Shown piece after piece: positions 41,323 to 49,757 of a DNA stretch of 64,000 nt (position 1 is its first letter; the number at the start of each line of letters is the position of its first letter). A model generated the notes under the pieces. That model was not told where the DNA came from. It worked only from the letters and a program-made list of their open reading frames with translations, and searched no databases. The position numbers and the translations under genes were made by a program. The stretch is from Georgenia soli (GTDB taxonomy: Bacteria > Actinomycetota > Actinomycetes > Actinomycetales > Actinomycetaceae): the NCBI RefSeq assembly GCF_002563695.1, contig NZ_PDJI01000003.1, forward strand, positions 62,001 through 126,000. Reading direction: 5' to 3'.

Positions 41323-42249
41323 ATGACAGCTACGACGACGCTCCGGAATACCCCTGTCTTGACGCGCGCGTCGGACTGGGCGAACAAGCACCGCAAGTGG
41401 GTACTGGCGGCACCGGCCATTATCTTCGTGCTGGCTCTGATGGTCTTGCCGCTGGCCTACACGATGGTCCTGAGCTTCACCGATGCCCAGGGGTCCATTC
41501 AGCGGGCCTTTGACTTCGTGTGGCTCGACAACTACGTCAGCATCCTCACCGACACCACCCGCTTCTGGCCGGCGGTATGGCGGACGCTCATCTTCACGGT
41601 GGTCGCCGTCTCACTCGAGATGACGTTAGGCATGGCAGTCGCGCTGCTCATGCGCAAACCGTTCATGGGCCGCCGCGCCGTCCGTGTTGCGATGCTGCTG
41701 CCCCTGGTGGCGACGCCGGTCGCCGTAGCCATGATGTGGCTGCTGATCTTCGAGCCGACAATCGGGTTTGCCAATCAGGTCCTTGGATGGTTCGGGATCG
41801 CACCGCAAGGATGGATCTCCGACCCTGCCACCGCACTGCCCACGCTGATGCTCGTCGACGTGTGGCAGTGGACGCCGATGGTCATCCTCATTCTCCTGGC
41901 CGGTCTCGTCGGCCTTCCCGAGGAGCAGCAGGAAGCGGCGCGCATCGACGGCGCGTCGAACTGGCAGCGGTTCTGGCACGTCACCCTGCCCATGCTCAAG
42001 TCCACGATCATTGCCGCCCTTCTGCTTCGCAGCATCGACGCCATGAAGACGTTCGATTTGCTCTACGTGACAAAGGGAACCGGGGGCGGATCTTCTCACG
42101 AGGTCGAGACGCTCAACATCTACGCCTACGCGCTGAGCTTTGACTACAACGAGTATGGGATGGCCTCAGCACTTGTTCTCATCTACTTCCTGCTCATTGT
42201 CGCTGTGCTCGTCGTGCTGACCATGCGTAGAAAGGGGGCGCAGCGGTGA
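41323..42249 (+). CDS. ABC importer permease (MalF/UgpA-like)
   Basis: A 308-residue membrane protein with six helices. The EAA loop reads EEQQEAARIDGASNWQRFWHVTLPML, the contact site for the ATPase. It begins MTATTTLRNTPVLTRASDW with GAGGAG upstream. The stop overlaps the GTG of the next permease. Confidence 0.92.
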   Translation: MTATTTLRNTPVLTRASDWANKHRKWVLAAPAIIFVLALMVLPLAYTMVLSFTDAQGSIQRAFDFVWLDNYVSILTDTTRFWPAVWRTLIFTVVAVSLEMTLGMAVALLMRKPFMGRRAVRVAMLLPLVATPVAVAMMWLLIFEPTIGFANQVLGWFGIAPQGWISDPATALPTLMLVDVWQWTPMVILILLAGLVGLPEEQQEAARIDGASNWQRFWHVTLPMLKSTIIAALLLRSIDAMKTFDLLYVTKGTGGGSSHEVETLNIYAYALSFDYNEYGMASALVLIYFLLIVAVLVVLTMRRKGAQR

Positions 42250-43151
42250 GCTCGACATCGGTCATCACCAGAGAAACTGTCGAGGCTGTCCAGGCAGCAG
42301 ACGGGCGCCGGGAGCGGCGCCACCGTCCCGGCGGGTCGTTGGAGTCGCGCCAGTTCTCAGTGTTCCGGGCGGTTTTCCTGGCGGTCTTCGGACTCTTGTG
42401 CATCCTGCCGATCGCCTGGATGATCCTCGCATCGCTCAAGACGAACATCGACATATACGATCCGGCGAAGACGTTCTCTTTCTCGCCGACACTGCGGAAC
42501 TACTCCGCAGTCTTCGAGCAGGAGAACTTCCTAGAGTTCCTCGTCAACAGCTTGATCATCGGCGTCGGGTCGACGCTGCTGGCTCTGGTGCTGGGCGTTC
42601 CCGCGGCCTACTCGATCCAGCGATTCTCGATGGGGAAGTCGTCAGTTCTCATCCTGCTCTCGCGAGTGATCCCGCACGTCACCCTTCTGGTTCCGTGGTA
42701 CTTCATCTTCGCCTCGCTGGGGTTGGTCGGCGGATACAGCTCGCTGGTTATCTCGCACATGTTCATCTCGGTACCGCTCATCGTCTGGGTGATGATCGGG
42801 GTGTTCGAGGGCGTGCCCGAAGAGTTGGAGGAGGCAGCCCGCGTCGACGGGCTGACCCACATCGGGGCCTTTCTCCGCATCATCCTGCCGCTCGCGGTGC
42901 CAGGAATTGCCACGTCGGCGATGTTGTCCTTCATCTTCTCGTGGAACAACTTCGTCTTCGCACTGGTGCTGTCCGGCACGGACACCCGCACCCTGCCCGT
43001 GGCGGTCTTCAACTTCATCGGGTACGCCAGCATCGACTGGGGAGCCCTGATGGCGGCCTGCGTCAGCATCACGGCGCCGATGATGGTCATTGCGCTCCTC
43101 GGCCAGAAGTACGTGGTCGCGGGAATGACGGCAGGGGCGGTGAAGGGATGA
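42246..43151 (+). CDS. ABC importer permease (MalG/UgpE-like)
   Basis: A 301-residue membrane protein with six helices and the EAA loop PEELEEAARVDGLTHIGAFLRIILPLA. GTG start coupled to the preceding permease (GTGA); its stop overlaps the ATG of the M20 peptidase. Pairs with the upstream permease to form the membrane channel. Confidence 0.92.
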   Translation: MSSTSVITRETVEAVQAADGRRERRHRPGGSLESRQFSVFRAVFLAVFGLLCILPIAWMILASLKTNIDIYDPAKTFSFSPTLRNYSAVFEQENFLEFLVNSLIIGVGSTLLALVLGVPAAYSIQRFSMGKSSVLILLSRVIPHVTLLVPWYFIFASLGLVGGYSSLVISHMFISVPLIVWVMIGVFEGVPEELEEAARVDGLTHIGAFLRIILPLAVPGIATSAMLSFIFSWNNFVFALVLSGTDTRTLPVAVFNFIGYASIDWGALMAACVSITAPMMVIALLGQKYVVAGMTAGAVKG

Positions 43152-44395
43152 GCCCCGAGCCCACGCTCGTGTCCCGGACCGAGGAGTCGGTGCGCGTTGA
43201 CGTCACGAGTCTGTTGGCACAGCTTGTCGCCATCCCGAGTGTCAATCCACGAGGGCAGGCGATCCCGGCCGAGACGGCGGTCGCTACGTTCGTCGCCGAC
43301 TGGTCGCGCAGGAACGGCCTTGACGCATGGCTCGAAGAAGTGGTCGACGGCCGGTGCAACGTCATTGTGACGCTGCCGGGGCGAGACCAGAGCAGGATCG
43401 TGCTGCTCGAGAGCCATCTGGACACCGTCGAGGTCGAGCACATGACCGTGCCGCCGTTCGAAGCCAGAGTGGACGGAGGGCGACTGTACGGTCGGGGCGC
43501 GTGTGACGCCAAGGGACCGCTCGCAGCTTTCCTCATCGCGATGCGTGACCTCGCCCGGAGCGGGCAGGTTCCGCCGTACTCGGTTGTCCTGGCGGGCGTC
43601 GTGGACGAAGAGCACGAATACCGGGGAGTGACCGGTCTTCTAGCGAGCGAGTCGTTGTCCGCGGCGCGGGAGGTCGTCGGCGCCGTGGTGGGTGAACCGA
43701 CCGACCTGCGGATGGTTGTGGCCCACAAGGGATGCATGCGCTGCCACATCGTCGCTTCCGGTCCTGGAGGGCACAGCTCCCGGCCATGGGGGCTGGTGAA
43801 CCCCATCGAGTCGATCGCCGAGGTCGTGACCCACCTTGCCTCGGACGTCGTCCCGCACCTCGGCGATCAGGCCCACCCGCTCGTCGGTCCGCCGACCCTG
43901 GTGACCTCGATGATCAGCGGCGGCAGTGGGCCGAACACCGTCCCCAACGAGTGCCGCATCACGCTGGATCGCCGGACCCTGCCCGGAGAGGACCCACACA
44001 ACGTGTGGGCAGAACTGCGCGCGGGGGTCGAGCAAAAGTTCGGCGATCGAGTTGTCGTCGAGGAGCCCTTCCTCGTCGACCTAGCGCTCGACACGGACCC
44101 GGCAGATACGTTCGTTGCCAGCGTGGGCGCTGCACTCAGCCACGTCGGCCGGGATGGCGCTCCGATCGGCACCGGCTGGGGCAGCGACGCAAGCAAGCTT
44201 GCCGCAGTCGGCATCCCCGCGGTTGTCCTGGGACCGGGCTCGATCACGGACGCGCACAAACCCGATGAGTCGATCGACATCGATGAGCTCACGGCCGCAG
44301 TGGAGATCATGCGCACGGTGCTGATGGGACGCGTCACCTACGGAATGGAAGGTCGCAACCTTGGGGGATCGGATGCATCGCCAACAGATCGCTGA
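43148..44395 (+). CDS. M20-family metallopeptidase/deacylase (ArgE/DapE-like)
   Basis: A 415-residue zinc enzyme. Metal and catalytic motifs: LLESHLDTVE (His ligand plus Asp), GRGACDAKGPLAAFLIAM (bridging Asp), DEEHEYRGVTGL (general base and ligand Glu), GEPTDL (Asp ligand). The dimerisation domain is GCMRCHIVASGPGGHSSRPW. ArgE/DapE-type enzymes remove acyl groups from N-acyl amino acids or cleave dipeptides. In this operon it may release a D- or N-substituted amino acid for the PLP enzyme that follows. ATGA overlap with the permease; 3' end overlaps the next gene by 23 bases. Confidence 0.9.
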   Translation: MSPEPTLVSRTEESVRVDVTSLLAQLVAIPSVNPRGQAIPAETAVATFVADWSRRNGLDAWLEEVVDGRCNVIVTLPGRDQSRIVLLESHLDTVEVEHMTVPPFEARVDGGRLYGRGACDAKGPLAAFLIAMRDLARSGQVPPYSVVLAGVVDEEHEYRGVTGLLASESLSAAREVVGAVVGEPTDLRMVVAHKGCMRCHIVASGPGGHSSRPWGLVNPIESIAEVVTHLASDVVPHLGDQAHPLVGPPTLVTSMISGGSGPNTVPNECRITLDRRTLPGEDPHNVWAELRAGVEQKFGDRVVVEEPFLVDLALDTDPADTFVASVGAALSHVGRDGAPIGTGWGSDASKLAAVGIPAVVLGPGSITDAHKPDESIDIDELTAAVEIMRTVLMGRVTYGMEGRNLGGSDASPTDR

Positions 44396-45644
44396 GGGAC
44401 CGGTCGGCTGGAGGTTTAAGGGCCTCCCGACGGCGGCTCACGACCTCACCATCGAACAGATCGGTCAACGCCGCTACGGCCTGTTCGACCCGGCGGCGGG
44501 GGTCGAGTGGCCCGCGCTCGTCCTACGGGAGTCGGCGCTTCGTCACAATGCGTCCGTACTCGCGCGATTCTGCGCCAAGCACAACGTTTCTTTGGCGCCA
44601 CATGGGAAAACGGCCGTCTCGCCCCAGCTGTGGGCGCTGCAGGCAGAGGCTGGGGCGTGGGGAGTCTCTGTTGCGACGCCCCACCAGACGCGGGCGTTCC
44701 GTGCTGCGGGCGCGCGCCGGATCCTCATGGCGAACGAACTGGTGAATACGGCGTTTGCGCAATGGGTGCAGCGCGAGATTGCCGCTGGCCCGGAGTTCGA
44801 ATTCTACTGCTACGTCGACTCGGTGGCCGGGGTAGAACTGCTGGACGCGGCACTCGACCCAGCCGGACCACCCTTGCCGGTGCTGCTCGAACTGGGCCAT
44901 GCCGGAGGACGAGCGGGCTGTCGGGACTCGAAGACGGCGCTGAATGTCGCTCGAGCGGCCGCGCAGTCCCGACGACTCTCTTTGGTCGGCGTCGCCGGCT
45001 ACGAAGGCAGCGTCAGTCACGACCGGGACGCCGAGGGCCTGGCAGCGGTCGGTGCGTATCTCGCGGGCGTTGTCCGAGAATTCGAGGCGATCGCCGCCGC
45101 CGGCCTCTTCGACGCCGCCGCCGAGGAGTATCTGCTGAGCGCTGGCGGAAGCATCTACTTCGACGTGGTCGCCGAGGAGTTCAACAAGCTCCAGGACCTC
45201 GGACGCAACGTCCGTCGCGTCATCCGCAGCGGCGCCTATCTGACGCACGACCACGGCTTCTACACGCGGTTGTCGCCGCTCGGCAGCCCGGAGGACGGCG
45301 GCCTCATCCCTGCTGCGGAGGTATGGTCGCAGGTTCTGTCGCTGCCTGAACCGGGCCTGGCGATCCTCGACTCCGGGCGCCGTGACCTGCCCTACGACCA
45401 GGATCTCCCGCAACCGCTGGCCCTGCGGCGGGGCGACTCGGTACAACCGATCGACGGGTGGCGGGTCACCAGTCTTAACGATCAACATGCGTTCGTCTCA
45501 CTACCGCCCGATAGCGATGTCCAGGTGGGAGACCTCATTCAGCTCGGCATCTCGCACCCCTGCACGCTCCATGACAAGTGGCAAGCCGCTCTCATCGCCG
45601 ACGAGCAGGACTACATCGTGGGAGTCGCTCGCTCGTTCATCTGA
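44373..45644 (+). CDS. D-threonine aldolase / D-serine dehydratase-type PLP enzyme
   Basis: A 423-residue protein of the alanine-racemase-like fold III group. PLP lysine is K79 in SLAPHGKTAVSPQLW. VLLELGHAGGRAGCRD and SVAGYEGS-like segments follow, and the C-terminal metal motif HPCTLHDKW supplies His and Cys ligands as in fungal and bacterial D-serine dehydratases and D-threonine aldolases. Expected reaction: loss of ammonia or aldehyde from a D-hydroxyamino acid. Start ATG 44373 (GGGGG upstream) preferred to an in-frame TTG at 44361. The closest-named relatives include amino acid deaminases/aldolases, so the exact substrate is open. Confidence 0.87.
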   Translation: MHRQQIAEGPVGWRFKGLPTAAHDLTIEQIGQRRYGLFDPAAGVEWPALVLRESALRHNASVLARFCAKHNVSLAPHGKTAVSPQLWALQAEAGAWGVSVATPHQTRAFRAAGARRILMANELVNTAFAQWVQREIAAGPEFEFYCYVDSVAGVELLDAALDPAGPPLPVLLELGHAGGRAGCRDSKTALNVARAAAQSRRLSLVGVAGYEGSVSHDRDAEGLAAVGAYLAGVVREFEAIAAAGLFDAAAEEYLLSAGGSIYFDVVAEEFNKLQDLGRNVRRVIRSGAYLTHDHGFYTRLSPLGSPEDGGLIPAAEVWSQVLSLPEPGLAILDSGRRDLPYDQDLPQPLALRRGDSVQPIDGWRVTSLNDQHAFVSLPPDSDVQVGDLIQLGISHPCTLHDKWQAALIADEQDYIVGVARSFI

Positions 45645-45715
45645 TCACCGCAGAAACACTCACGTCTATCTCCCTGTTGAGCGGTGCCATGTGCACCGAG
45701 TTTGGAAGAATACGA

Positions 45716-46123
45716 ATGACCCAGAAGCGTGCTCTGACCACGCCTGACGCTCCGGCGGCCGCCCACTCATTCTCGCAAGGGGTACTCAAGGGAGGAATAC
45801 TCCAGGTCTCAGGGCAGGGTCCGCAGGATCCGGAAACGGGCAAGTACCTGTATCCGGGCGACGTCGGCCGTCAGACTCTTCGCACGCTCAACAATGTGAG
45901 GGCCGTCGTCGAAGCATCAGGCGGGACGTTCAACGACGTCATCTCCTTGCGGGTCTTCCTCACCGAGCGCGGGCACTTCGCCGAGATGAACGCGGCTTAC
46001 GAGCAGTTCATGCACGAGCACGTTGACTCACGCGTGCTCCCTGCGCGCACGACCGTGTTCGTGGGCCTGCCCCGTGAAGAGATGCTGGTCGAGATCGACG
46101 GGATGGCTGTCCTCTCCGCGTAA
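45716..46123 (+). CDS. RidA-family enamine/imine deaminase
   Basis: A 135-residue YjgF/RidA protein. Family positions: FSQGVLKGGILQVSGQGPQDPETG, TLNNVRAVVEASGGTFNDVISLRVFLT and RVLPARTTVFVGLPREEMLVEIDGMAV, with the Arg of PARTT and the Glu of VEID at the active site. RidA hydrolyses reactive enamines released by PLP dehydratases, which fits the enzyme encoded just upstream. GGAAGAA precedes the ATG. Last gene of the operon. Confidence 0.92.
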   Translation: MTQKRALTTPDAPAAAHSFSQGVLKGGILQVSGQGPQDPETGKYLYPGDVGRQTLRTLNNVRAVVEASGGTFNDVISLRVFLTERGHFAEMNAAYEQFMHEHVDSRVLPARTTVFVGLPREEMLVEIDGMAVLSA

Positions 46124-46133
46124 CTCCAGCGAC

Positions 46134-46173
46134 GACGGCCAGGCAGGCTGGCCTCAGCCTCCTGGCGGCCGTC
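46134..46173 (+). terminator. Hairpin after ridA-type gene
   Basis: GACGGCC (46134-46140) pairs with GGCCGTC (46167-46173), with further pairing inside (AGGCAGG against CCTCCTGG). It lies just past the operon stop at 46123. Confidence 0.55.
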
Positions 46174-46379
46174 GCCCTATCTGTTACCGCATATTGCAAC
46201 CTGTCGGCGGCACTGGTGGTGGCCCGCTTCAGCGTGATTACGATTCACCGGCGCGTCGCCCTCGAGCGGATTGTCGCGATACCGCCACTCACACGAAATC
46301 AAACTGAACCGCCAACCGCTGAACCGCGCAGAGGGGGCCCACCATCGGGACGCCCTCCATCCCCCCTAGGAGCACCTGC

Positions 46380-47021
46380 ATGATCCAGCCACCGCCGCCC
46401 GCCCTCACCGGACCCGGAATCCTCGCCGTGCTGCGCGCTGAGCACATCGACGACTGCCGGCCGGCGATTGCGACGCTCGCTGACGCCGGCGTCGCGGCCA
46501 TCGAGCTGACCATGACCACCCCTGGCGTGCTCGACCGCCTCGAGACGATCGTCGACGAGGTGCCCCCTGGCGTCACCATCGGCCTGGGGACGGTGGTCGA
46601 CGCGGCGACGGTCGCCGCAGCCGGGGCAGCCGGTGGACGTTTCATCGTCACCCCGGCCGTTGCGCCCGACGTCATCGCCGCCGCTGCCGAACACGACCTC
46701 GAGGTCTACCCCGGAGGCCTCACACCAACGGAGCTTATTGACAGTTGGCGTCGCGGGGTGAGCGCCGTGAAGCTCTTTCCGGCCGCGACCGTCAGCCCGG
46801 ACTACATCCGGCACCTGCACGGGCCATACCCCGATCTCGCGGTAATCCCGTCCGGCGGAGTGGACATCAGCGCCGTCGGCGGCTGGATCCGCGCCGGCGC
46901 TATCGCCGTTAGCCTCGGCGGACCGCTGCTCGGCGATTCACTCAAGGGCGGCAGCCAGGCGGCTCTCCGCGACCGTGCTCTCCGCGTCGTCGACGCCGTC
47001 GCCGTGGCGCGGAACCGATGA
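46380..47021 (+). CDS. eda: KDPG/KHG aldolase
   Basis: A 213-residue class I aldolase. Schiff-base lysine in VSAVKLFPAATVSPDYI, catalytic Glu in AAIELTMTTPGV, and the family strands IGLGTVVD, GGRFIVTPAV and LAVIPSGGVD. It cleaves 2-keto-3-deoxy-6-phosphogluconate to pyruvate and glyceraldehyde-3-phosphate. AGGAG lies upstream of the ATG. Coupled by ATGA to a KDG kinase, which makes its substrate. Confidence 0.93.
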   Translation: MIQPPPPALTGPGILAVLRAEHIDDCRPAIATLADAGVAAIELTMTTPGVLDRLETIVDEVPPGVTIGLGTVVDAATVAAAGAAGGRFIVTPAVAPDVIAAAAEHDLEVYPGGLTPTELIDSWRRGVSAVKLFPAATVSPDYIRHLHGPYPDLAVIPSGGVDISAVGGWIRAGAIAVSLGGPLLGDSLKGGSQAALRDRALRVVDAVAVARNR

Positions 47022-47971
47022 GCTCCGGGCAGCCGAAGGTCCTTACCTTCGGAGAGACGATGGGTCTGTGCGCGAGTGCGGGCTTCGGTGCGTTCGCGCA
47101 CCAGCCCGCAGCGGCCGTCAGCTTCGGTGGGGCCGAGAGCAACGTGGCCATCGGGTTGCAGCGTCTGGGTATCCCGACGACCTGGGTGAGTCGCCTCGGC
47201 GACGACCTCATCGGCCGGATGATCCTCAGAGGGCTTCGCGCGGAAGGCGTTGATGTGCGCGCGTCCGTCGATCCTGTGCGCCCGACGGGCTTCATGCTCA
47301 AGGAGCGCACATCCGCATCAGAGACCAACGTGCTCTTCTACCGTGCCGGCTCAGCCGCGAGCCACATGACCCCGGACGACCTTCCACTCGACGACCTCGC
47401 ACAGTGGGACCTCCTGCACATCACAGGCATCATGCCGGCTCTCAGCGACTCCGCGCGTGAAACAACCCTCGCCGCGGTCGCCCGCGCCCACGATGTGGGG
47501 GTGCCCATCTCGCTGGACATCAACTATCGCTCACGCCTGTGGAGCCAGGACGATGCAGCGGCATTCGTGCGCGAGGTCATCGCGCGATGCCGCTACGTCT
47601 TCGCTGGTGACGACGAGGCGCGGATCGTCGTCGCCGGACAGCATGAACCGGTCGATCTCGCCAAAGGCCTCGTCGACCTTGGCGCCAAGACGGCCGTCGT
47701 CAAACTCGGCCCGAATGGTGCCCTGGCTCTCGACGGAGGTGAGATCACGGTGATGCCTTCGGTCCCGGTCAGCCAGGTCATCGACACCGTGGGGGCAGGT
47801 GACGCGTTCGTCGCCGGCTTCCTCGCGGAACGTCTCCACGGCGCGTCCATCCACGACGCAATGCGTACGGCCGTTAGATCTGGCGCGATGCTCTGCGAGG
47901 CACCGGGCGACTGGGAGGGCGCACCCGACCGCAGTCGGCTAGAGCGTTCCGGCGATCCCGTCACACGCTGA
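47018..47971 (+). CDS. kdgK: 2-keto-3-deoxygluconate kinase (PfkB family)
   Basis: A 317-residue PfkB/ribokinase-fold kinase. The N-terminal signature GGAESNVAIGLQRLG and C-terminal DTVGAGDAFVAGFLAE (catalytic Asp) are clear; NVLFYRAGSAASHM and LDINYRSRLWSQ are characteristic of KDG kinases. It phosphorylates KDG to KDPG for the aldolase it overlaps. Together they complete a glucarate/uronate or oxidised-sugar pathway encoded further downstream. Confidence 0.9.
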   Translation: MSSGQPKVLTFGETMGLCASAGFGAFAHQPAAAVSFGGAESNVAIGLQRLGIPTTWVSRLGDDLIGRMILRGLRAEGVDVRASVDPVRPTGFMLKERTSASETNVLFYRAGSAASHMTPDDLPLDDLAQWDLLHITGIMPALSDSARETTLAAVARAHDVGVPISLDINYRSRLWSQDDAAAFVREVIARCRYVFAGDDEARIVVAGQHEPVDLAKGLVDLGAKTAVVKLGPNGALALDGGEITVMPSVPVSQVIDTVGAGDAFVAGFLAERLHGASIHDAMRTAVRSGAMLCEAPGDWEGAPDRSRLERSGDPVTR

Positions 47972-48337
47972 GGGGGATCGCCACGCTAGCCGACGGTTCG
48001 TCGCGGGGCCCAGTGGCTGAGGGAAACCCGTCGGACAGCCATTTCCCCCTTTGCCGGGCTTCTAGGACGAGTTCGTAGCGACCCCTGCTTGTCGAGTAGC
48101 AATGGTGGTCGTCAGCGGCGCGTCGGGGAATCGCCAAGAGTGTCATCGCCCGCGTGGGTCTGCCGTCGGCGGCCCAGGACTCGAACAGTCGGTCAGGTGG
48201 GGCTGTCGAGGTTCGCGGACTGGCCGGGGAGTTCATTGCCCTGGAGGCGTCCCAGTTTCCGACGTCGACGACGATCTGGAACATCGCACCGGCGCTCTAG
48301 GTGAAGTTCGGGCCGTATGCGGCATTGCTCGCCGTCT
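47972..48337. other. Degenerate region, no gene recognised
   Basis: Between kdgK and the DUF1016 relic. Short frames exist on both strands but none has coherent domain content or a ribosome site. On the minus strand a few tens of codons may continue the decayed DUF1016 gene. Confidence 0.4.
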
Positions 48338-48780
48338 TCACCGTTGCCGCCGCGAGGCAGCAGTCCGGTCTCGACTAAGGACGTTGCGGGACCAGCCGTG
48401 CTCGACGGCCTGGGCGGCGTACCAGTCCGGCCGCGAGGGCTCGTCGAGACGGTCGAGCAGCACGGTGACGTGGCGCTTGGGGAGTTGTGCAGCAAGCTGG
48501 TGCACAAAAGCCGGGTCTGGCGAAGCCGCGGCGACCGCGCGCATGTACTGAAGGTTGCGCTGTGGCCGGCAGCAGGTCGTGCGCCAGGCGTTCGACGATC
48601 TCCGCGCCCCCATACCGTCTGTTCCTGTCGCTGCACCCGATCGAACCAATACAGCGCCAGTAGTTCGGTGTTCGCGGCCCGTGCCGCCCGCACCCTGGAA
48701 GTACGCACCCGCTGCTTGAACTCCTCCAGCAGCTCGCCGTACCCCTCGGGGACAGACGCTTCGAGGTTCTGGCTTGTCAC
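48338..48780 (-). pseudogene. Relic of DUF1016 N-terminal domain
   Basis: Fragments in different minus-strand frames match DUF1016_N in order: PEGYGELLEEFKQRVRTSRVRAARAANTELLALYW, then TVWGAEIVERLAHDLL in another frame, then RNLQYMRAVAAASPDPAFVHQLAAQLP, VTVLLDRLDEPSRPDWYAAQAVEHGWSRNVL in a third. At least two frameshifts and an early stop make it non-functional. The start would be GTG near 48780. The matching C-terminal domain relic is at 38571-39036. Confidence 0.8.
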
Positions 48781-48991
48781 GCCTGCGCCGCCATCCTGCC
48801 GCCTCGGAGCGGCCGCCCGACCTCCGACACGGCAACTCCGGGACCTGTCTGGCGGGGCACCCGGGCGGCCAGCCAGCGCGTGGATGGTCATCTCGCGAGG
48901 GCAACCTGACGCCGCGGCACAACTGCCGTGGGCTAACGAGGATTTTTCTTGGCGGCGATGGAACGAAACCCTTGCATGTAGCAGTGAGCAG

Positions 48992-49004
48992 GTGATTAGA
49001 TCAC
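48992..49004. promoter_or_regulatory. Palindrome upstream of GntR regulator
   Basis: GTGATTAGATCAC: 5-bp perfect arms, GTGAT and ATCAC, around TAG, ending 6 bases before the regulator's ATG. Size and symmetry fit a FadR/GntR-type operator, so autoregulation is likely; inference. Confidence 0.55.
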
Positions 49005-49009
49005 TTTCC

Positions 49010-49720
49010 ATGTCAGTGCCGCAGCCGCGAGTCGAACCAGTGACCCGAGCCACGCTCACTTCCACTCTGGTCGCCGCCGTGGTGGACATGATCAGCGAGC
49101 AGGGGCTTACGCCCGGGATGAAGATCGGCCCGCAGCGTGAGTTGGCTGCCCGGTTCGGTGTTGCGGTGCCAACCATGCGGGAGGCGCTCCGCCGCCTTGA
49201 GGGTCTGGGGATCCTGTCGTTCAAGCACGGGTCGGGCATCTACGTGGGGGAGAACTTCGACCGGAGTGTGCTGCCGAACGCGGTCGCCCCGCGCGCCGAC
49301 CGGCAGCAGCTCATCGAGCTCACTGAGGCTCGGGTGGTGATCGAGCCCGCGATCGCCGGGCAGGCCGCGGCGGTGCGTGCCCCAGGTGGCCTGGCTCTCC
49401 TTGAGGAGCACCTGGCCGATGCACGCCGATGCCTGGAGCTGAATGACGACCGACTGTGGAAGGTCAACATCGATCTCCACCGGGCGATCGGCGCTACTGC
49501 GGGCAACCGAATCATCGAAGAGGTTCTGGACTCGATCCTGCTCATCCACGCCGAGGAGCAGCGCCAGATCCTGGTGCTTCACGGGGACCCCGACGCGGAT
49601 CACGCCGAGCACGAGGAGATCGTCCGCCTTATCACCGCCGGCAGGGTCAAGGAGGTGAGCGAGCTCATGCGCCGTCACTTGATCGACGTCGTCGGCGCGA
49701 TTAGTACACCCGACCCCTGA
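49010..49720 (+). CDS. GntR-family regulator (FadR subfamily)
   Basis: A 236-residue regulator. The winged-helix domain (residues about 15-80) has LTPGMKIGPQRELAARFGVAVPTMREALRRLEGLGILSFKHGSGIYVG. The helical FCD domain (about 95-230) has LTEARVVIEPAIAGQAA, NIDLHRAIGATAGNRIIEEVL and H…HEEIVRLI, with the Asp/His metal-binding positions. These proteins sense sugar acids or other carboxylates. It leads the operon of transporter, SDR and glucarate-dehydratase-like genes, only 37 bases ahead of the next gene. Confidence 0.9.
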   Translation: MSVPQPRVEPVTRATLTSTLVAAVVDMISEQGLTPGMKIGPQRELAARFGVAVPTMREALRRLEGLGILSFKHGSGIYVGENFDRSVLPNAVAPRADRQQLIELTEARVVIEPAIAGQAAAVRAPGGLALLEEHLADARRCLELNDDRLWKVNIDLHRAIGATAGNRIIEEVLDSILLIHAEEQRQILVLHGDPDADHAEHEEIVRLITAGRVKEVSELMRRHLIDVVGAISTPDP

Positions 49721-49757
49721 CACGCGAACCAACACTGATCACAACGAGGTGACCACC

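Noticed and set aside
40183..41391. A 402-codon minus-strand frame over the ABC binding protein
   Set aside because: Opposite-strand shadow; the plus-strand gene has a lipobox and family motifs.
48193..49239. A 348-codon minus-strand frame as an intact gene
   Set aside because: Only its middle resembles DUF1016 and the matching parts are in three different frames; the rest overlaps the GntR regulator in antisense.
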